The position numbers and the translations under genes are program-made. Shown here in pieces: positions 1 to 10,825 of a DNA stretch of 64,000 bases. Numbering within the stretch: position 1 is the first letter of the stretch; each line of letters opens with the position of its first letter. Source of the DNA: Aplectana chamaeleonis (taxonomy: Eukaryota; Nematoda; Chromadorea; Rhabditida; Cosmocercidae); NCBI GenBank assembly GCA_029168955.1, contig JAPDOI010001521.1, forward strand, positions 105,765 through 169,764, written 5' to 3'. The notes beneath the pieces are model-generated. The model did no database searches and was not told the DNA's origin. It saw only the letters and a list, made by a program, of their open reading frames with translations.

Positions 1-2620
1 TCTGATGACGTCTTCAGGATGTCATGTAAAGTACACAGTGCATCTGATGACGTCTTCAGGATGTCATGTAAAGTACACAGTGCATCTGATGACGTCATCA
101 GGATGTCATGTAAAGTACACAGTGCATCTGATGACGTCATCAGGATGTCATGTTAAGTACACAGTGCATCTGATGACGTCTTCAGGATGTCATGCAAAGT
201 ACACAGGGCATCTGATAACGCCATCAGGATGTCATGTAAAGTAGACAATGCATCTGATGACGTCATCAGGATGCCATGTTAAGTACACAGTGCATCTGAT
301 GACGTCATCAGGATCTCATGTTAAGTACACAGTGCATCTGATGACGTCATCAGGATGTCATGTAAAGTACACAGGGCATCTGATAACGCCATCAGGATGT
401 CATGTAAAGTAGACAATGCATCTGATGACGTCATCAGGATGTCATGTAAAGTTCACAGTGCATCTGATGACGTCATCAGGATGTCATGTAAAGTACACAG
501 TGCATCTGATGACGTCATCAGGATCTCATGTTAAGTACACAGTGCATATGATGACGTCATCAGGATGTCATGCAAAGTACACAGGGCATCTGATAACGCC
601 ATCAGGATGTCATGTTAAGTACACAGTGCATCTGATGACGTCATCAGGATCTCATGTTAAGTACACAGTGCATCTGACGACGTCTTCAGGATGTCATGTA
701 AAGTACACAGTGCATCTGATGACGTCTTCAGGATGTCATGTAAAGTACACAGTGCATCTGATGACGTCTTCAGGATGTCATGTAAAGTACACAGTGCATC
801 TGATGACGTCTTCAGGATGTCATGTAAAGTACACAGTGCATCTGATGACGTCATCAGGATGTCATGTAAAGTACACAGGGCATCTGATAACGCCATCAGG
901 ATGTCATGTAAAGTACACAGGGCATCTGATAACGCCATCAGGATGTCATGTAAAGTAGACAATGCATCTGATGACGTCATCAGGATGCCATGTTAAGTAC
1001 ACAGTGCATCTGATGACGTCATCAGGAGGTCATGTAAAATACACAGGGCATCTGATAACGTCATCAGGATGTCATGTAAAGTACACAGTGCATCTGATGA
1101 CGTCATCAGGATGTCATGTAAAGTACACAGTGCATCTGATGACGTCATCAGGATGTCATGTAAAGTACACAGTGCATCTGATGACGTCATCAGGATCTCA
1201 TGTTAAGTACACAGTGCATCTGATGACGTCATCAGGATGTCATGTAAAATACACAGGGCATCTGATAACGTCATCAGGATGTCATGTAAAGTACACAGTG
1301 CATCTGATGACGTCATCAGGATGTCATGCAAAGTACACAGGGCATCTGATAACGCCATCAGGATGTCATGTAAAGTAGACAATGCATCTGATGACGTCAT
1401 CAGGATGCCATGTTAAGTACACAGTGCATCTGATGACGTCATCAGGATCTCATGTTAAGTACACAGTGCATCTGATGACGTCATCAGGATCTCATGTTAA
1501 GTACACAGTGCATCTGATGACGTCATCAGGATGTCATGTAAAGTACACAGTGCATCTGATGACGTCATCAGGATGTCATGTAAAGTACACAGTGCATCTG
1601 ATGACGTCATCAGGATGTCATGTAAAGTACACAGTGCATCTGATGACGTCATCAGGATGTCATGTAAAGTACACAGTGCATCTGATGACGTCATCAGGAT
1701 GTCATGCAAAGTACACAGGGCATCTGATAACGCCATCAGGATGTCATGTAAAGTAGACAATGCATCTGATGACGTCATCAGGATGCCATGTTAAGTACAC
1801 AGTGCATCTGATGACGTCATCAGGATCTCATGTAAAGTAGACAATGCATCTGATGACGTCATCAGGATGCCATGTTAAGTACACAGTGCATCTGATGACG
1901 TCATCAGGATGTCATGTAAAGTACACAGTGCATCTGATGACGTCATCAGGATGTCATGCAAAGTACACAGGGCATCTGATAACGCCATCAGGATGTCATG
2001 TAAAGTAGACAATGCATCTGATGACGTCATCAGGATGCCATGTTAAGTACACAGTGCATCTGATGACGTCATCAGGATGTCATGTAAAGTACACAGTGCA
2101 TCTGATGACGTCATCAGGATGTCATGTAAAGTACACAGTGCATCTGATGACGTCATCAGGATGTCATGTAAAGTACACAGTGCATCTGATGACGTCATCA
2201 GGATGTCATGTAAAGTACACAGTGCATCTGATGACGTCATCAGGATGCCATGCAAAGTACACAGGGCATCTGATAACGCCATCAGGATGTCATGTAAAGT
2301 AGACAATGCATCTGATGACGTCATCAGGATGCCATGTTAAGTACACAGTGCATCTGATGACGTCATCAGGATCTCATGTTAAGTACACAGTGCATCTGAT
2401 GACGTCATCAGGATGTCATGTAAAGTACACAGTGCATCTGATGACGTCATCAGGATGTCATGTAAAGTACACAGGGCATCTGATGACGTCATCAGGATGT
2501 CATGTAAAGTACACAGTGCATCTGATGACGTCATCAGGATGTCATGTAAAGTACACAGTGCATCTGATGACGTCATCAGGATGTCATGTAAAGTACACAG
2601 TGCATCTGATGACGTCATCA
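1..2620. repeat. 42-bp satellite array A (about 62 units, CRE-like core)
   Basis: Head-to-tail 42-bp units fill the window from its first base, so the array begins upstream. The main unit contains the perfect 14-bp palindrome TGATGACGTCATCA, with the CRE/ATF octamer TGACGTCA at its centre. Some units have GACGTCTT instead, and a diverged type has TAACGCCA. The TAACGCCA type usually carries GTAGACAATGCA and is usually followed by a unit with GCCATGTTAAG. This block recurs at irregular spacing of 2 to 13 units, so there is no fixed higher-order period. Because 42 is divisible by three, long frames with a 14-residue period arise on both strands; they are not genes. The last unit stops at about 2620, where a foldback element begins. 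Confidence 0.97.
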
Positions 2621-2631
2621 GATGCCCTTTC

Positions 2632-4233
2632 ATGGAACAAAAATGGAACAATAGGCAAGTAGGATGAGGAAAGTGTACAGAAAGTGAGCAATATTTTCTG
2701 AGACTGATTTTCTTGGCCGATACTTCTTAACAACGAAAACAAACCGTTGTATATTTCACGAGGAAGAGTTCAATGGTTCCCAAAAATGGACTTTTATTCT
2801 TTCACGAGATTGTCAGTACATACTCTTATTTGATGCTGTGCTTTGGTTTCGCTTCTCGTAGCAGCTGGAGCTAGCCGTCTGTGTAGGTAATGTTGACATC
2901 ATTTTCTCTTTTAATGATAACTTATAGGTTCACATAAATATACATTTTTATCGTTACTCGCATGACACTATGTAACAAAATTTAACTTTTTTCTGTTCCT
3001 GGGTTGAAATTGTGTTTTCCTAACCCTTTAGGTGTAGAACAGAGAGGGAATCGCTGTTATCCCAAGGAAACTTCGCTTTTGTAACTAGGACAATGAAATT
3101 TGTATATTCGCGTGCTTATGTAAGACAAATTTTGTTCTTGGCTTCTAAGTGTTATATTTGAATTGTTTATGTCTAATGCTTGTGAAAAATGACTTCATTA
3201 AGCATGAACTTTGCTTATACGACGACAGCACGAAGAAAACTCGTTTTTTCTTGTGAAAATAGAAAGATTTCTATACATTTTCGGCACTATGATCAGGTAA
3301 AAACAAAAAAAGCACAAGGAATAAACCAACACAGTCGGAAACCGCTCAACAAGGTTCAGAATAGTGTAGATTTTCTAAACTTACGGTTTTACTGCGAATC
3401 TCTCTCGAAGTTACACCCAAATCTAGTCACCCCTCATGGTTTCGTTATACTGTCCTTAGTACCCGTGTTCGAAGTCCAATATATCTTGATGAAAGGGCTC
3501 GTTTTCTATTTTGGCGTAATTTTTTATGAAATTGCACCAACTCCACATGGCTCTCAGCTTTGGTATCACCTAGAAAGCCGTGAACAATTGCAACGAAATT
3601 GCTCCAAGCCGTTCTCTCCGTCCTGTTCAATAACTTTGCGAAATCCTCACATTTTATGATCCTCTTGATCTGTGGTCCGACGAATATACCAGCCGTGACC
3701 TTAGCCTCGGACAGGGTCTTTGGCATGGACAGTATAACGAAACATGAAGAGGAACTACATTTGGGTGCAACTTCGAGAGAGTGATTCACAGTACAATCGT
3801 AAATCCAGAAAATCTACACATTTCTGAAACTTTTTGAGTGCTTTCCGATTGTGTTTGTCTATTCCTTGTGCATTTCTCGTTTTTATCAGTTCATAATGCC
3901 GAAAATGAATAAAAATCTTTCTATTTTCTCAAAAAACGGGTTTTTTTTGGTGCTGTTTTGTAGTGTAAGCGAAATTTGCTCTCAATGAAGTTGTTTTTTC
4001 ACATACTTTGTACATAAGCAATTGAAATATACTACTTAGAAGCCAGGAACAGAAATCGTGTTACATAGTGTAGTCGGAGTCTATTTGAAACCACAAAGTG
4101 TTCCCGTGTAGAACACCGCAACGGTTTGTCGTCGCTGTTAAGAAGTATCGGCCAAGAAAATCAGACAAAATTGTTCACTTTTTGTAGACTCTCCTCATCC
4201 TGCATACTTGCCTATTGTTCCCTTTTTGTTGGA
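2632..4233. mobile_element. Large foldback (long inverted-repeat) element next to satellite A
   Basis: The left arm (about 2632-3475) and right arm (about 3700-4233) are diverged reverse complements. Clear anchors are GGAACAATAGGCAAGT at 2647 against its complement near 4210, TTCTGTTCCTGG near 2990 against CCAGGAACAGAA near 4043, and GTTTCGTTATACTGTCC near 3440 against the complement near 3735. The right arm lacks about 230 bp present on the left (about 2760-2965), and the left arm has an internal duplication of the GTTCCTGG block (2990 and 3135). The central 220 bp (3476-3700) is unpaired. The open frames inside (156 and 114 codons) overlap on opposite strands across the arms and look like chance. 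No transposase is visible and the target duplication is unclear. Confidence 0.8.
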
Positions 4234-4361
4234 ATACGCGCCTATACTTTTCGGCCACCAAGTATATTCAGCCCCACCAATCTCTGAGGTACGAGTAGAA
4301 CCAAGATTGAAAGCGCCCAGACTCCAATGCACAAATGGAATTTCTCACGTCTGTTACGTTA

Positions 4362-4828
4362 CTTAAAGGCACCGTACGCGCAGAGAACCGTATATTATTT
4401 TTTGATGTTTTTGTGTACCTTGGCCTCTCTAGTGAACGAAAATGTTGAAAAGACCCATGAAAAACCTTTATTTGGAAAGGAAATTCACTCGGAACACATT
4501 GCAAATTTGAAATTGAATTTCGCGCCAAAATCGTTTTCTGAGTTTTCCTGCGTTTGGAGACCTCATTACTGTCATTTCCGATGTTTTCTGCACGTGTAGT
4601 TTGCGCCATAATTGTTTTTCATGTTGTTTGACGATCGCATCAACATTCTATGAAAAAATGCTAGATGAGTGGTGAAAATTGGTGGCGGATGCTCATCTTT
4701 AATCCCTTCCAACCTCATAACCCTACGTTTTTGACGCGCCGAAGCTCACCGGCGTGGTCCACCGCTCCCATTCATCGAATTGAATCTGAAAAACGGAGAG
4801 TGGTTTCCAGCGCTAACGATGTCTTTAA
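4362..4828 (+). mobile_element. MITE, TTAA-AGGCA-ended family, copy 1
   Basis: Ends are imperfect inverted repeats: CTTAAAGGCACCGTACGCG on the left and CGCTAACGATGTCTTTAAAG on the right. The interior matches the element at 10022-10506 over its 3' half (GCTAGATG...CTCATCTTTAA...CCTCATAACCCTACG), so the two are copies of one family; a partial inverted copy lies at 41996-42372. The right end shares a single TTTAAA with the next element at 4821. It is about 467 bp, non-coding and non-autonomous. Confidence 0.75.
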
Positions 4829-5298
4829 AGGCAGTGTTCACGATAAAAGTAGTTTTTCTGTTTTTCCGCCTATCTTGAAAACGGTCCCATGCTGATTTTA
4901 ATGATGTCCCTGGAATCGTAAAAGACCCCTGGAAACAGAGTTATGGCCCCTCAAAATCCAGCGAAGGAAGCATTGTGGACGAGTTGTCCGAGGCTTGTAA
5001 CTCCCGTTTTTCGCAGCCGATGTGTGCGAGCTGACCTGAGTAAAGAGCGACGTTGCGAATGAAGGGAAGAAGGGGGCTTCTGGTCGGAAATCATCGCTCA
5101 TTTAACCACGAATTCAGGGGAACTGTTATAGGACGTGGGCGGAGTGGCCCAATGGGTTGGCTGGCTCACGAGATTTTCACCCACTTATAGGCCGTTTTTC
5201 GTTGCAATTCCGTTCTTAATCTTCTAAGAGGGACCCAAAGCCTACGTTTCGGCCAAAAAACGTGCAACTTTTTCTTCGTGAACACTGCCTTTAAAGAC
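4821..5298. mobile_element. MITE with perfect 22-bp terminal inverted repeats
   Basis: The segment 4821-4842 (GTCTTTAAAGGCAGTGTTCA then CG) is the exact reverse complement of 5277-5298. The ends read TTAA followed by AGGCA, like several other short elements in the window. This suggests a TTAA or TWA target preference (piggyBac-like or PIF/Harbinger-like), but the inverted symmetry of the ends hides which bases are target. Both ends abut neighbouring elements of the same end type without any spacer. Confidence 0.85.
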
Positions 5299-5751
5299 AC
5301 GTAAAACCCAGAGAATCGATTCTCAGTTTTCATGCCAGTCTTGTAAAGCGTCACACGCTGATCACAGTGGTGTCTCTTAAATCGTCCAAGACCCCTTTTG
5401 AACAAAGAATTTTGAGATTGGTGGACGAGTTGTCTCGGGCCTGTCTTTCTCTTCATTCGCAATTGTTGCGCAAGAGCGAGCCAGGATAAGGAGACAACCC
5501 GGCAGTGGACTGAAGAACGACAAATTGTTGGAGTTCATCCATCCGTCCAGCCGCTATTGAGTTCGGTAATCTTGCAGGGGGTCTGGCCCGTGGTGTAAAG
5601 CCAAAGAGGTAGAGCCTGTGGTGGTCGCTTATATATCGCTTATTTGAAGGAATTGAGATCTCGCGCTTGGCACGTTTTATAGAGGAGGGGTATACTACAA
5701 AATTAAACAAAAATCACAAATTTCATGTCTGAGGGTGTACTGTGCCTTTAA
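5291..5751. mobile_element. MITE, TTAA-AGGCA-ended, abutting the previous one
   Basis: The left end TTTAAAGACACGTAAAACCC and the right end (complement of GGGTGTACTGTGCCTTTAA, about 5733-5751) form an imperfect terminal repeat. Its 3' half (about 5456-5751) resembles 42373-42627, sharing the phrases ATATCGCTTATTT and GTGCCTTTAA. It begins in the same TTTAAA that ends the preceding element, which makes a run of three abutting elements. Confidence 0.6.
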
Positions 5752-5810
5752 TTTAAGCATCGTATTGCTGGTCAAGAAAGGTTTCATGTTGACGCTATGA
5801 CACCTATATT

Positions 5811-6363
5811 TGAAGGCATCGTACGCGCTGAAATCGACTCACCGTTTTTTCGGATCAAATGATTGTCTGGGCCCACCTAAGAACGTAGGGAGGTTTGTTC
5901 TGTTAAAAACGTCTTATTGTGAAGATAAATGAGATTGAATGTCTTAAAGTCCGTCAAAAGAGGCCGGCCGTCCGTCAGTCATCTGACACAATTTGCTGTA
6001 AGCCATCATATATGAAAATGATCAACATTTGATACAGAATAACTGAGGGGAAGTTGATGGAATATACTTCACGATTACGTGAAGAATGACTTCTCTACAA
6101 AAATCGGTTAACCTTTCCTCATCCACAAATCATTTGAAAGAATGATGCACTTCATTTGATCGTGAGATCGTTGGTCAAAACAGCGATATCTAACGATCGA
6201 CTCTTCCTTTCTCAAAAGTAGATTGAGAATTCTTCGGTCTGCAAAAGAGGTTTTCAGTGATTTTTTCGCGCTTTTTTCAACGTAGCTGTTATACTGGGTA
6301 CTAGAGCTCTCATTATATATATGGAAAACTTGAAAACGAAATTCATCGTGAACGATGCATTTG
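5811..6363 (-). mobile_element. MITE family D, copy 1
   Basis: Terminal repeats are GAAGGCATCGTACGCGCTGA on the left and ATTCATCGTGAACGATGCAT on the right. The whole segment is the reverse complement of 33507-34036: shared landmarks are GAGGCCGGCC, AACTGAGGGGAAGTTGATGG, and GATCGTGAGATCGTTGGTCA. Divergence is moderate and there are no long frames in common, so it is a non-autonomous element. Confidence 0.8.
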
Positions 6364-6720
6364 AGGCACTTGTCTTGGTCTCGGACCACACAATGATGGA
6401 AATCGAATCGGCTTCGAACATTTAACTAACATGTCGGCTCCGCAATTTTCTGCTTCGAAACTCGCGGCGCCTGGACCCTATCGTGAATTCACTAACCATG
6501 TTGGACGCCCAGAGAGCCTGCGTTCTATACGGTGCACAAACCTGGCACTCGCAATGTGTCCGGTGCTCCCGAAGTAGCCCAGGTTTGTGGTGCTCTCAAG
6601 CATTACTCAAGGAACGCTAGCCTAACGACATGATCCTCTCCACCTGTTAAAGAAAGTAAGGAAGGGGGGATGAAGAAGGGAGGCAGTTGCACCAACTGCT
6701 CTGAGAAAATCTGTGGTGAC
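6364..6720. other. No gene recognised; short imperfect hairpin at 6537-6590
   Basis: The only structure seen is CACAAACCTGG near 6538 facing CCCAGGTTTGTGG near 6583. A 48-codon frame starts at 6432 but has no supporting signal. A purine-rich stretch follows at 6650-6685. Confidence 0.4.
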
Positions 6721-6781
6721 GGCACCGCAACGACGTCGTGTAGGTGCCCTATAGGCACCTACACGGCGTCGTTGCGGTGCC
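6721..6781. repeat. Near-perfect 28-bp-stem hairpin
   Basis: The left arm 6721-6748 begins GGCACCGCAACGACG and pairs with 6754-6781 with a single mismatch, leaving a 5-nt loop (CTATA). The stem is long and GC-rich, so it could extrude as a cruciform or give a stable RNA hairpin. It may be a very short palindromic MITE or the core of a larger one. Confidence 0.9.
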
Positions 6782-6887
6782 TTCATTACAGATTGTCCTG
6801 CCTGCACGCCGATATCAAAGTAGGCCCCGCAATCGCACCTCGCTGAATAGCCGATTGCAGCGTCGGCTGAGCGTTGACTCCGCGTAG

Positions 6888-7081
6888 TGTCGTTCTCGGA
6901 GCCACATTCCGGTCCGCATTTGCGAAGTAGACTGTTGCGTCACGCGACACGATGACGATCGTGCTGGGAGAAAGGCGAATCGTGCCGGGACCAAAAGGTC
7001 TCAGCACGATTATCATCCTCATGCGTGATGCAACTGCCGTTGTCCGCAAATGCGGGCCGGAATTTGGCTCCGAGAACGATA
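6888..7081. mobile_element. Palindromic MITE, about 80-bp arms
   Basis: The left arm (GTGTCGTTCTCGGAGCC at 6888 onward) pairs with the right arm ending GGCTCCGAGAACGATAG at about 7081. The arms continue inward to GATCGTGCTG and CAGCACGATTATC, leaving about 33 bp between them. A solitary TTTAAAGGCAGTGTTTACG end lies just outside at about 7093. Confidence 0.8.
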
Positions 7082-7089
7082 GTAGGGGC

Positions 7090-8560
7090 TATTTAAAGGC
7101 AGTGTTTACGATAAAAAGCGCTATTTTACTTTCCGATGTTTTTGAGTAGGCAAGTTCACAAAGTAGAGTTTAAAAAGGAAAAGTCCCCATAAACTTCTCA
7201 AATTATAGAGAAAAAAATCAACAAGAGAAACGCGCGAAACGCATTTTCACACCTAAAGCAGGGATGAGTGTATACGTATGTTCATCGTCAAGCCTATATG
7301 CCTTGTTGGAGAGTAAGCCTCGCGCTATGTTGGAAAAAAGCTCTCGATTTTAATTCCGGGAGTCTTTTCGATTCATTCATGAAATCGAAATGGTTGCTTT
7401 CATTTCATTTATGAAGGCTGAAATGTTCGGTTTTCCGATTATGTGGATAATTATAAAAAACTTTGTCTTATAGTCGGTCAATTGGAGAAATCGAAAAATT
7501 CAATTTCTCGGATATTCGCTCGTTTCGTGTCACAGGACATTGAAAAAAGGTTTGCAAATAGATCTATGGAATATTTGGAAGTTTGTTCAAATACGCCGAG
7601 AACTTTTCCGAATATTAATACCAAACAGATGGAGTAAGGTTTTTAAAGTTGTTCACTCATTCGAAATTTTCAAAAATTCCTTTTTTGAAATTTTCATTCA
7701 ACCGGGAAATTCAAAAAGAGATAATTGAGTTACACTTTCTTTTCCGTAAGTTTCAAAAAAGCAACATTTTCAAACTTTATTCACTTGAAACTGTCTGACA
7801 GAGCCCACTTCAATTTAGCAAATTTTGAGGTGCTCTGGAAATGCAATATTCTTTCATTCATTTGAAAATTAGTGTAGAATGACCATGCCTACTGGGTTGC
7901 GATACCATTGACAACCACGCATGCCTCGCCCACATTCCCTCGCGCTTGCTGCGCTCTCCACCCCACCTTCTGCGCCGGAGACACAAAGAAAGAGACGCTA
8001 CCATTGTGACAGCGACTGCCATCTCTCGTATTATTGGGGTTTCGACGTATATTTCGGCAAGCACAAATGGTTTCCTCTTGCTGTTCGGAAAAGTAAATCA
8101 GTGAAAGTGCAGTAACAAGGACAATTATCAACACATGAACATTTTCAACCAAGTAGCAGTCCTTTCCAAAAAGCCTAGGGTTTTTCCATGTGAAATACCA
8201 CAACGGTTTCTTTCGGGGAATTGGAAATTTCGTCCACGGTAATCGGTTTTCACGGAATGCTTTTTAATCTTTGTAGGTTCGGCTTTGTACACGTTCCTGA
8301 TGTTCTTTTCTGTTGGAGCGTTTCCGCCAGCAGCAAAACGCTTTTGCTTGGAAAAACCTGTTTAGCTAGAATTGTTTATTTTTTCTTGGAATTATACATA
8401 TACGTCAAATGCGATATCGACGAGAAATCTTCACGATTAGCCAGTCGGTATCATTTGATTTGATAAACAGTAAGTGGCCAACTTGTTCACCACTTTCCAT
8501 ATCCCATCTCATCGAAAGCCTGTTTTGGCGATTTGATTCAAAACTCTAACCTGATTATCC
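7090..8560. other. AT-rich stretch without recognisable gene
   Basis: It starts with a single TTTAAAGGCAGTGTTTACG end that has no partner nearby. The interval 7200-7750 is rich in AAATTTTC-type words. The minus frame 8203-7889 (104 codons) contains one hydrophobic stretch of about 17 residues (VHVLIIVLVTALSLIYF), but there is no similarity I recognise and its border signals are weak, so I do not call it a gene. Confidence 0.4.
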
Positions 8561-8568
8561 GGTTATTC

Positions 8569-8692
8569 GCAGTTTGCTGTATCACTATCATAGAAAAGGT
8601 GTGGTTCTGAAAATGTTTTCTCCACTTCCATAGTTAAGCTTTTTGAAAAACAACCGCTTCGCATCTACGATTGTTATAATACGACTGCGAAA
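8569..8692. mobile_element. MITE family K, copy 1 (decayed)
   Basis: An imperfect palindrome. The right arm holds ACAACCGCTTCGCATCTACG, and the outer ends are CGCAGTTTGC and GACTGCG. The same core occurs in the much cleaner copies at 43301-43450 and 50491-50647. Non-coding. Confidence 0.75.
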
Positions 8693-8796
8693 AGCGATGA
8701 AATAAAGGGATTCATCCGATAATTAGTAAGTAACCAACTTATTAACCGGTCCTTCTGTACCACCGCAATGAAAAAAGCGCAGCCTAAAACGCCTTC

Positions 8797-9247
8797 AAAG
8801 GCAGCATACACGCTCGTAAACGTGGTTGGGGTTACAATGTGAATCAAACCGTATGGCTTACAACACAATGCCTACGCATTTTGAAGTGTCAAAAATGACC
8901 CACAATGCCGCTACATAAGTTATGTAGAAGTTAGCCCCGCCCTGTACTTTCACACCCCCTGTATTTGCTCTTTTGCTCCAACGCAGGGTTGCTGGGTCAT
9001 CTTCGCCATCAGTGACGTGTGTGGTTCACTTGTTAGGCAACCTACTAAAAGTACCAACGGTGAATATGACCGAGCAACCTTGCGTTGCAGGAAAAGCGCA
9101 AATGCAGGGCGGGGCAAACTTCTAACTCATGCAGCGGCGTTGTTGGTCGTTTTTGACACTTCAAAATACGTAGGCGTTGTAATATGGCCATAACATCCTA
9201 TTTCCGTAGTTATATCAATCACGTTTTCGAGCGTGTATGCTGCCTTT
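8797..9247. mobile_element. Palindromic MITE, TTAA-AGGCA ends, about 450 bp
   Basis: The 28-bp ends (AAAGGCAGCATACACGCTCG plus 8 bp at 8797; complement at 9220-9247) differ by one base. The arms stay complementary well inward: GTGTCAAAAATGACC near 8888 against GGTCGTTTTTGACAC near 9146, and GTTGCTGGGTC near 8990 against GAGCAACCTTGCG near 9072. A related half copy lies at 59157-59350. Confidence 0.87.
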
Positions 9248-9914
9248 AAGCGGATTTATTCGAGAATAGATTACTTCATATATCCAACCCTGGTTGTCAA
9301 CTATGTTAAGGGGGCCACTGAAAATTTATTCATGGAAATTACAATTTCAGATATCTGATAGCATTATCGATGATCGCATGGAAGTCCTTTCCTTTTCTGA
9401 AAGCTGCATCTTTCACTCCTTTCTGAAATGCTGAGTGCACCCCCCCCCCTTCTTAACTAGGATTGCTCCCATCCTTGTACTTTACGGCCATATCTGTGAA
9501 CGATCCCATTCCGCGGAGACGCAGAGATAGCCAGTTTGCACTTTGACTGGCCGAGAGAGTGCCAGGCCGACTGGCACTGCCTTTCTTTTCGTCCTCTGCG
9601 CTCATCATACTGACTAGGACACCCCGCGTGCCGGGTTGTCAATGCTCCGAAGACCTGCCTACTGTGCACTGTACCTATGGGATGAATTCTGAAATCTCAG
9701 GCAGACTCTGAGGAGCACCCGAAAATTGTAACAAATAACATTGTTTCGAAGATCGTGGTTGCTGCAGCTTTGAAACCGAAATCTCGAAGAATACAAGAAG
9801 CGTAATACGCGGAGACGTAAGAGCACCAGCAAACGATCAAGATTATATTAGTTAATCTCACAATATAAAAAAGAATTATCACGTGGGATGGGAACTAATA
9901 TTAAGGCAATTTTA
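9248..9914. other. No gene recognised
   Basis: Contains a C10 run near 9440 and short overlapping frames only. The minus frame 9882-9697 is hydrophobic but short and has no recognisable features. Confidence 0.4.
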
Positions 9915-10021
9915 CTTCACAAGGTGCACACCCACGCCGCTTCGCGGCGTACTTGTGGTCGTGCTTCAGGATCTATGGATTATTTAAAGTGCAGGGCGGT
10001 GCCTCGCTGTGCTCAACAGCC
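9915..10021 (+). repeat. Repeat Z, copy 1, with GCGAAGC-type mini-hairpin
   Basis: This roughly 108-bp block recurs inverted at 42628-42738. It contains ACGCCGCTTCGCGGCGT (9934-9950), a 7-bp stem with a 3-nt loop; the complementary strand carries GCGAAGC, a heptamer known to form an unusually stable DNA mini-hairpin. In this copy it directly precedes the TTAA-AGGCA element at 10022. Confidence 0.8.
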
Positions 10022-10506
10022 TTAAAGGCATCGTATGCGAAAAAAACGGTGTCTTATTTTTCTATGTTTTCGAGTAGGCAAACTCTTGAGGTAAGCCATA
10101 ATAGCAAAGGAACCACAAAAAACTCCTGATTTGGATGAACACGTTTAAAAACTTTTTGAAAAGTTGACTTTCCACCCCCTTCGTCAAATTCGGTGTGTCC
10201 AGTGCAATAAGTTTTTCTGAACGTCTGAAGTGGTTTCACGCTTTAAACTTTCTGAGTGAGAAAATTTCTTTTGCCTTTCTTCTACCAAAATCACTTAAAA
10301 ATGAAAAGCTTCTACTGTGAAAATTTGGATGATAAGTGCTAGATGGCTGGTGAGAACTGGTGGGGAATCCTCATCTTTAACCCATTCCAACCTCATAACC
10401 CTACGTTTTTGACGCGCCAAAGTTTACCGGTGTGATCTATCGGCCTCATTCATGAAATTGAGCCAAAAAATAGAGGGTGGTTTCCAGCGCGAACGATGCC
10501 TTTAAG
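10022..10506 (+). mobile_element. MITE, TTAA-AGGCA-ended family, copy 2
   Basis: Ends are CTTAAAGGCATCGTATGCG at 10022 and CGCGAACGATGCCTTTAAG at 10488-10506. The interior matches 4362-4828 and, inverted, 41996-42372 (for example GCTAGATGGCTGGTGAGAAC at 10338). No coding potential. Confidence 0.85.
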
Positions 10507-10600
10507 CCCGTACAGTACCGCACAATTTTTTTGCAGAAAAAGCATTTGCGGCGTTTTCCGAGCTCACAAAGCGCTGCATCGTCATACCTTGCTTCTCAGG
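10507..10600 (+). mobile_element. Fragment of MITE family P (TACAGTACCGC end)
   Basis: Starts TACAGTACCGCAC and includes GAGCTCACAAAGCGCTGCAT, matching the left end of the intact element at 34685. It directly abuts the preceding element, and its inner half is missing. Confidence 0.65.
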
Positions 10601-10669
10601 TCCGGAAAGTACCAGAAAATTCTGGCAGATTTCCGAAATATTTTGCCCTCTGTTAGTGGTAATTTTCAC

Positions 10670-10817
10670 GTAATCTGTCAGAATTTTCCCGTAATCTGCC
10701 AGAATTTCTTCAGTAATCTGTCAGAATTTTCTGGTAATCTGTCAGAATTTTCCCGTAATCTGTCAGAATTTTCCCGTAATCTGCCAGAATTTTCCGGTAA
10801 TTCGCTAGAATCTTCCG
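10670..10817 (+). repeat. 21-bp minisatellite, 7 units
   Basis: The word GTAATCTG starts at 10670, 10691, 10713, 10734, 10755, 10776 and 10797, giving a nearly constant 21-bp spacing. Each unit reads roughly GTAATCTGYCAGAATTTTCCC. The 140-codon plus frame across it (repeating NLSEF) is a by-product of the in-frame period. Confidence 0.95.
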
Positions 10818-10825
10818 TAATTAAA

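Noticed and set aside
1..2620. CRISPR array
   Set aside because: Units are contiguous without unique spacers, and the sequence context is eukaryotic.
1..2662. Multiple frames of 60-180 codons on both strands
   Set aside because: All are 14-residue repeats from the 42-bp satellite; both strands are open at once.
7889..8203. 104-codon minus frame with one hydrophobic segment
   Set aside because: No supporting start or splice signals, no recognisable domain, and an overlapping plus frame.
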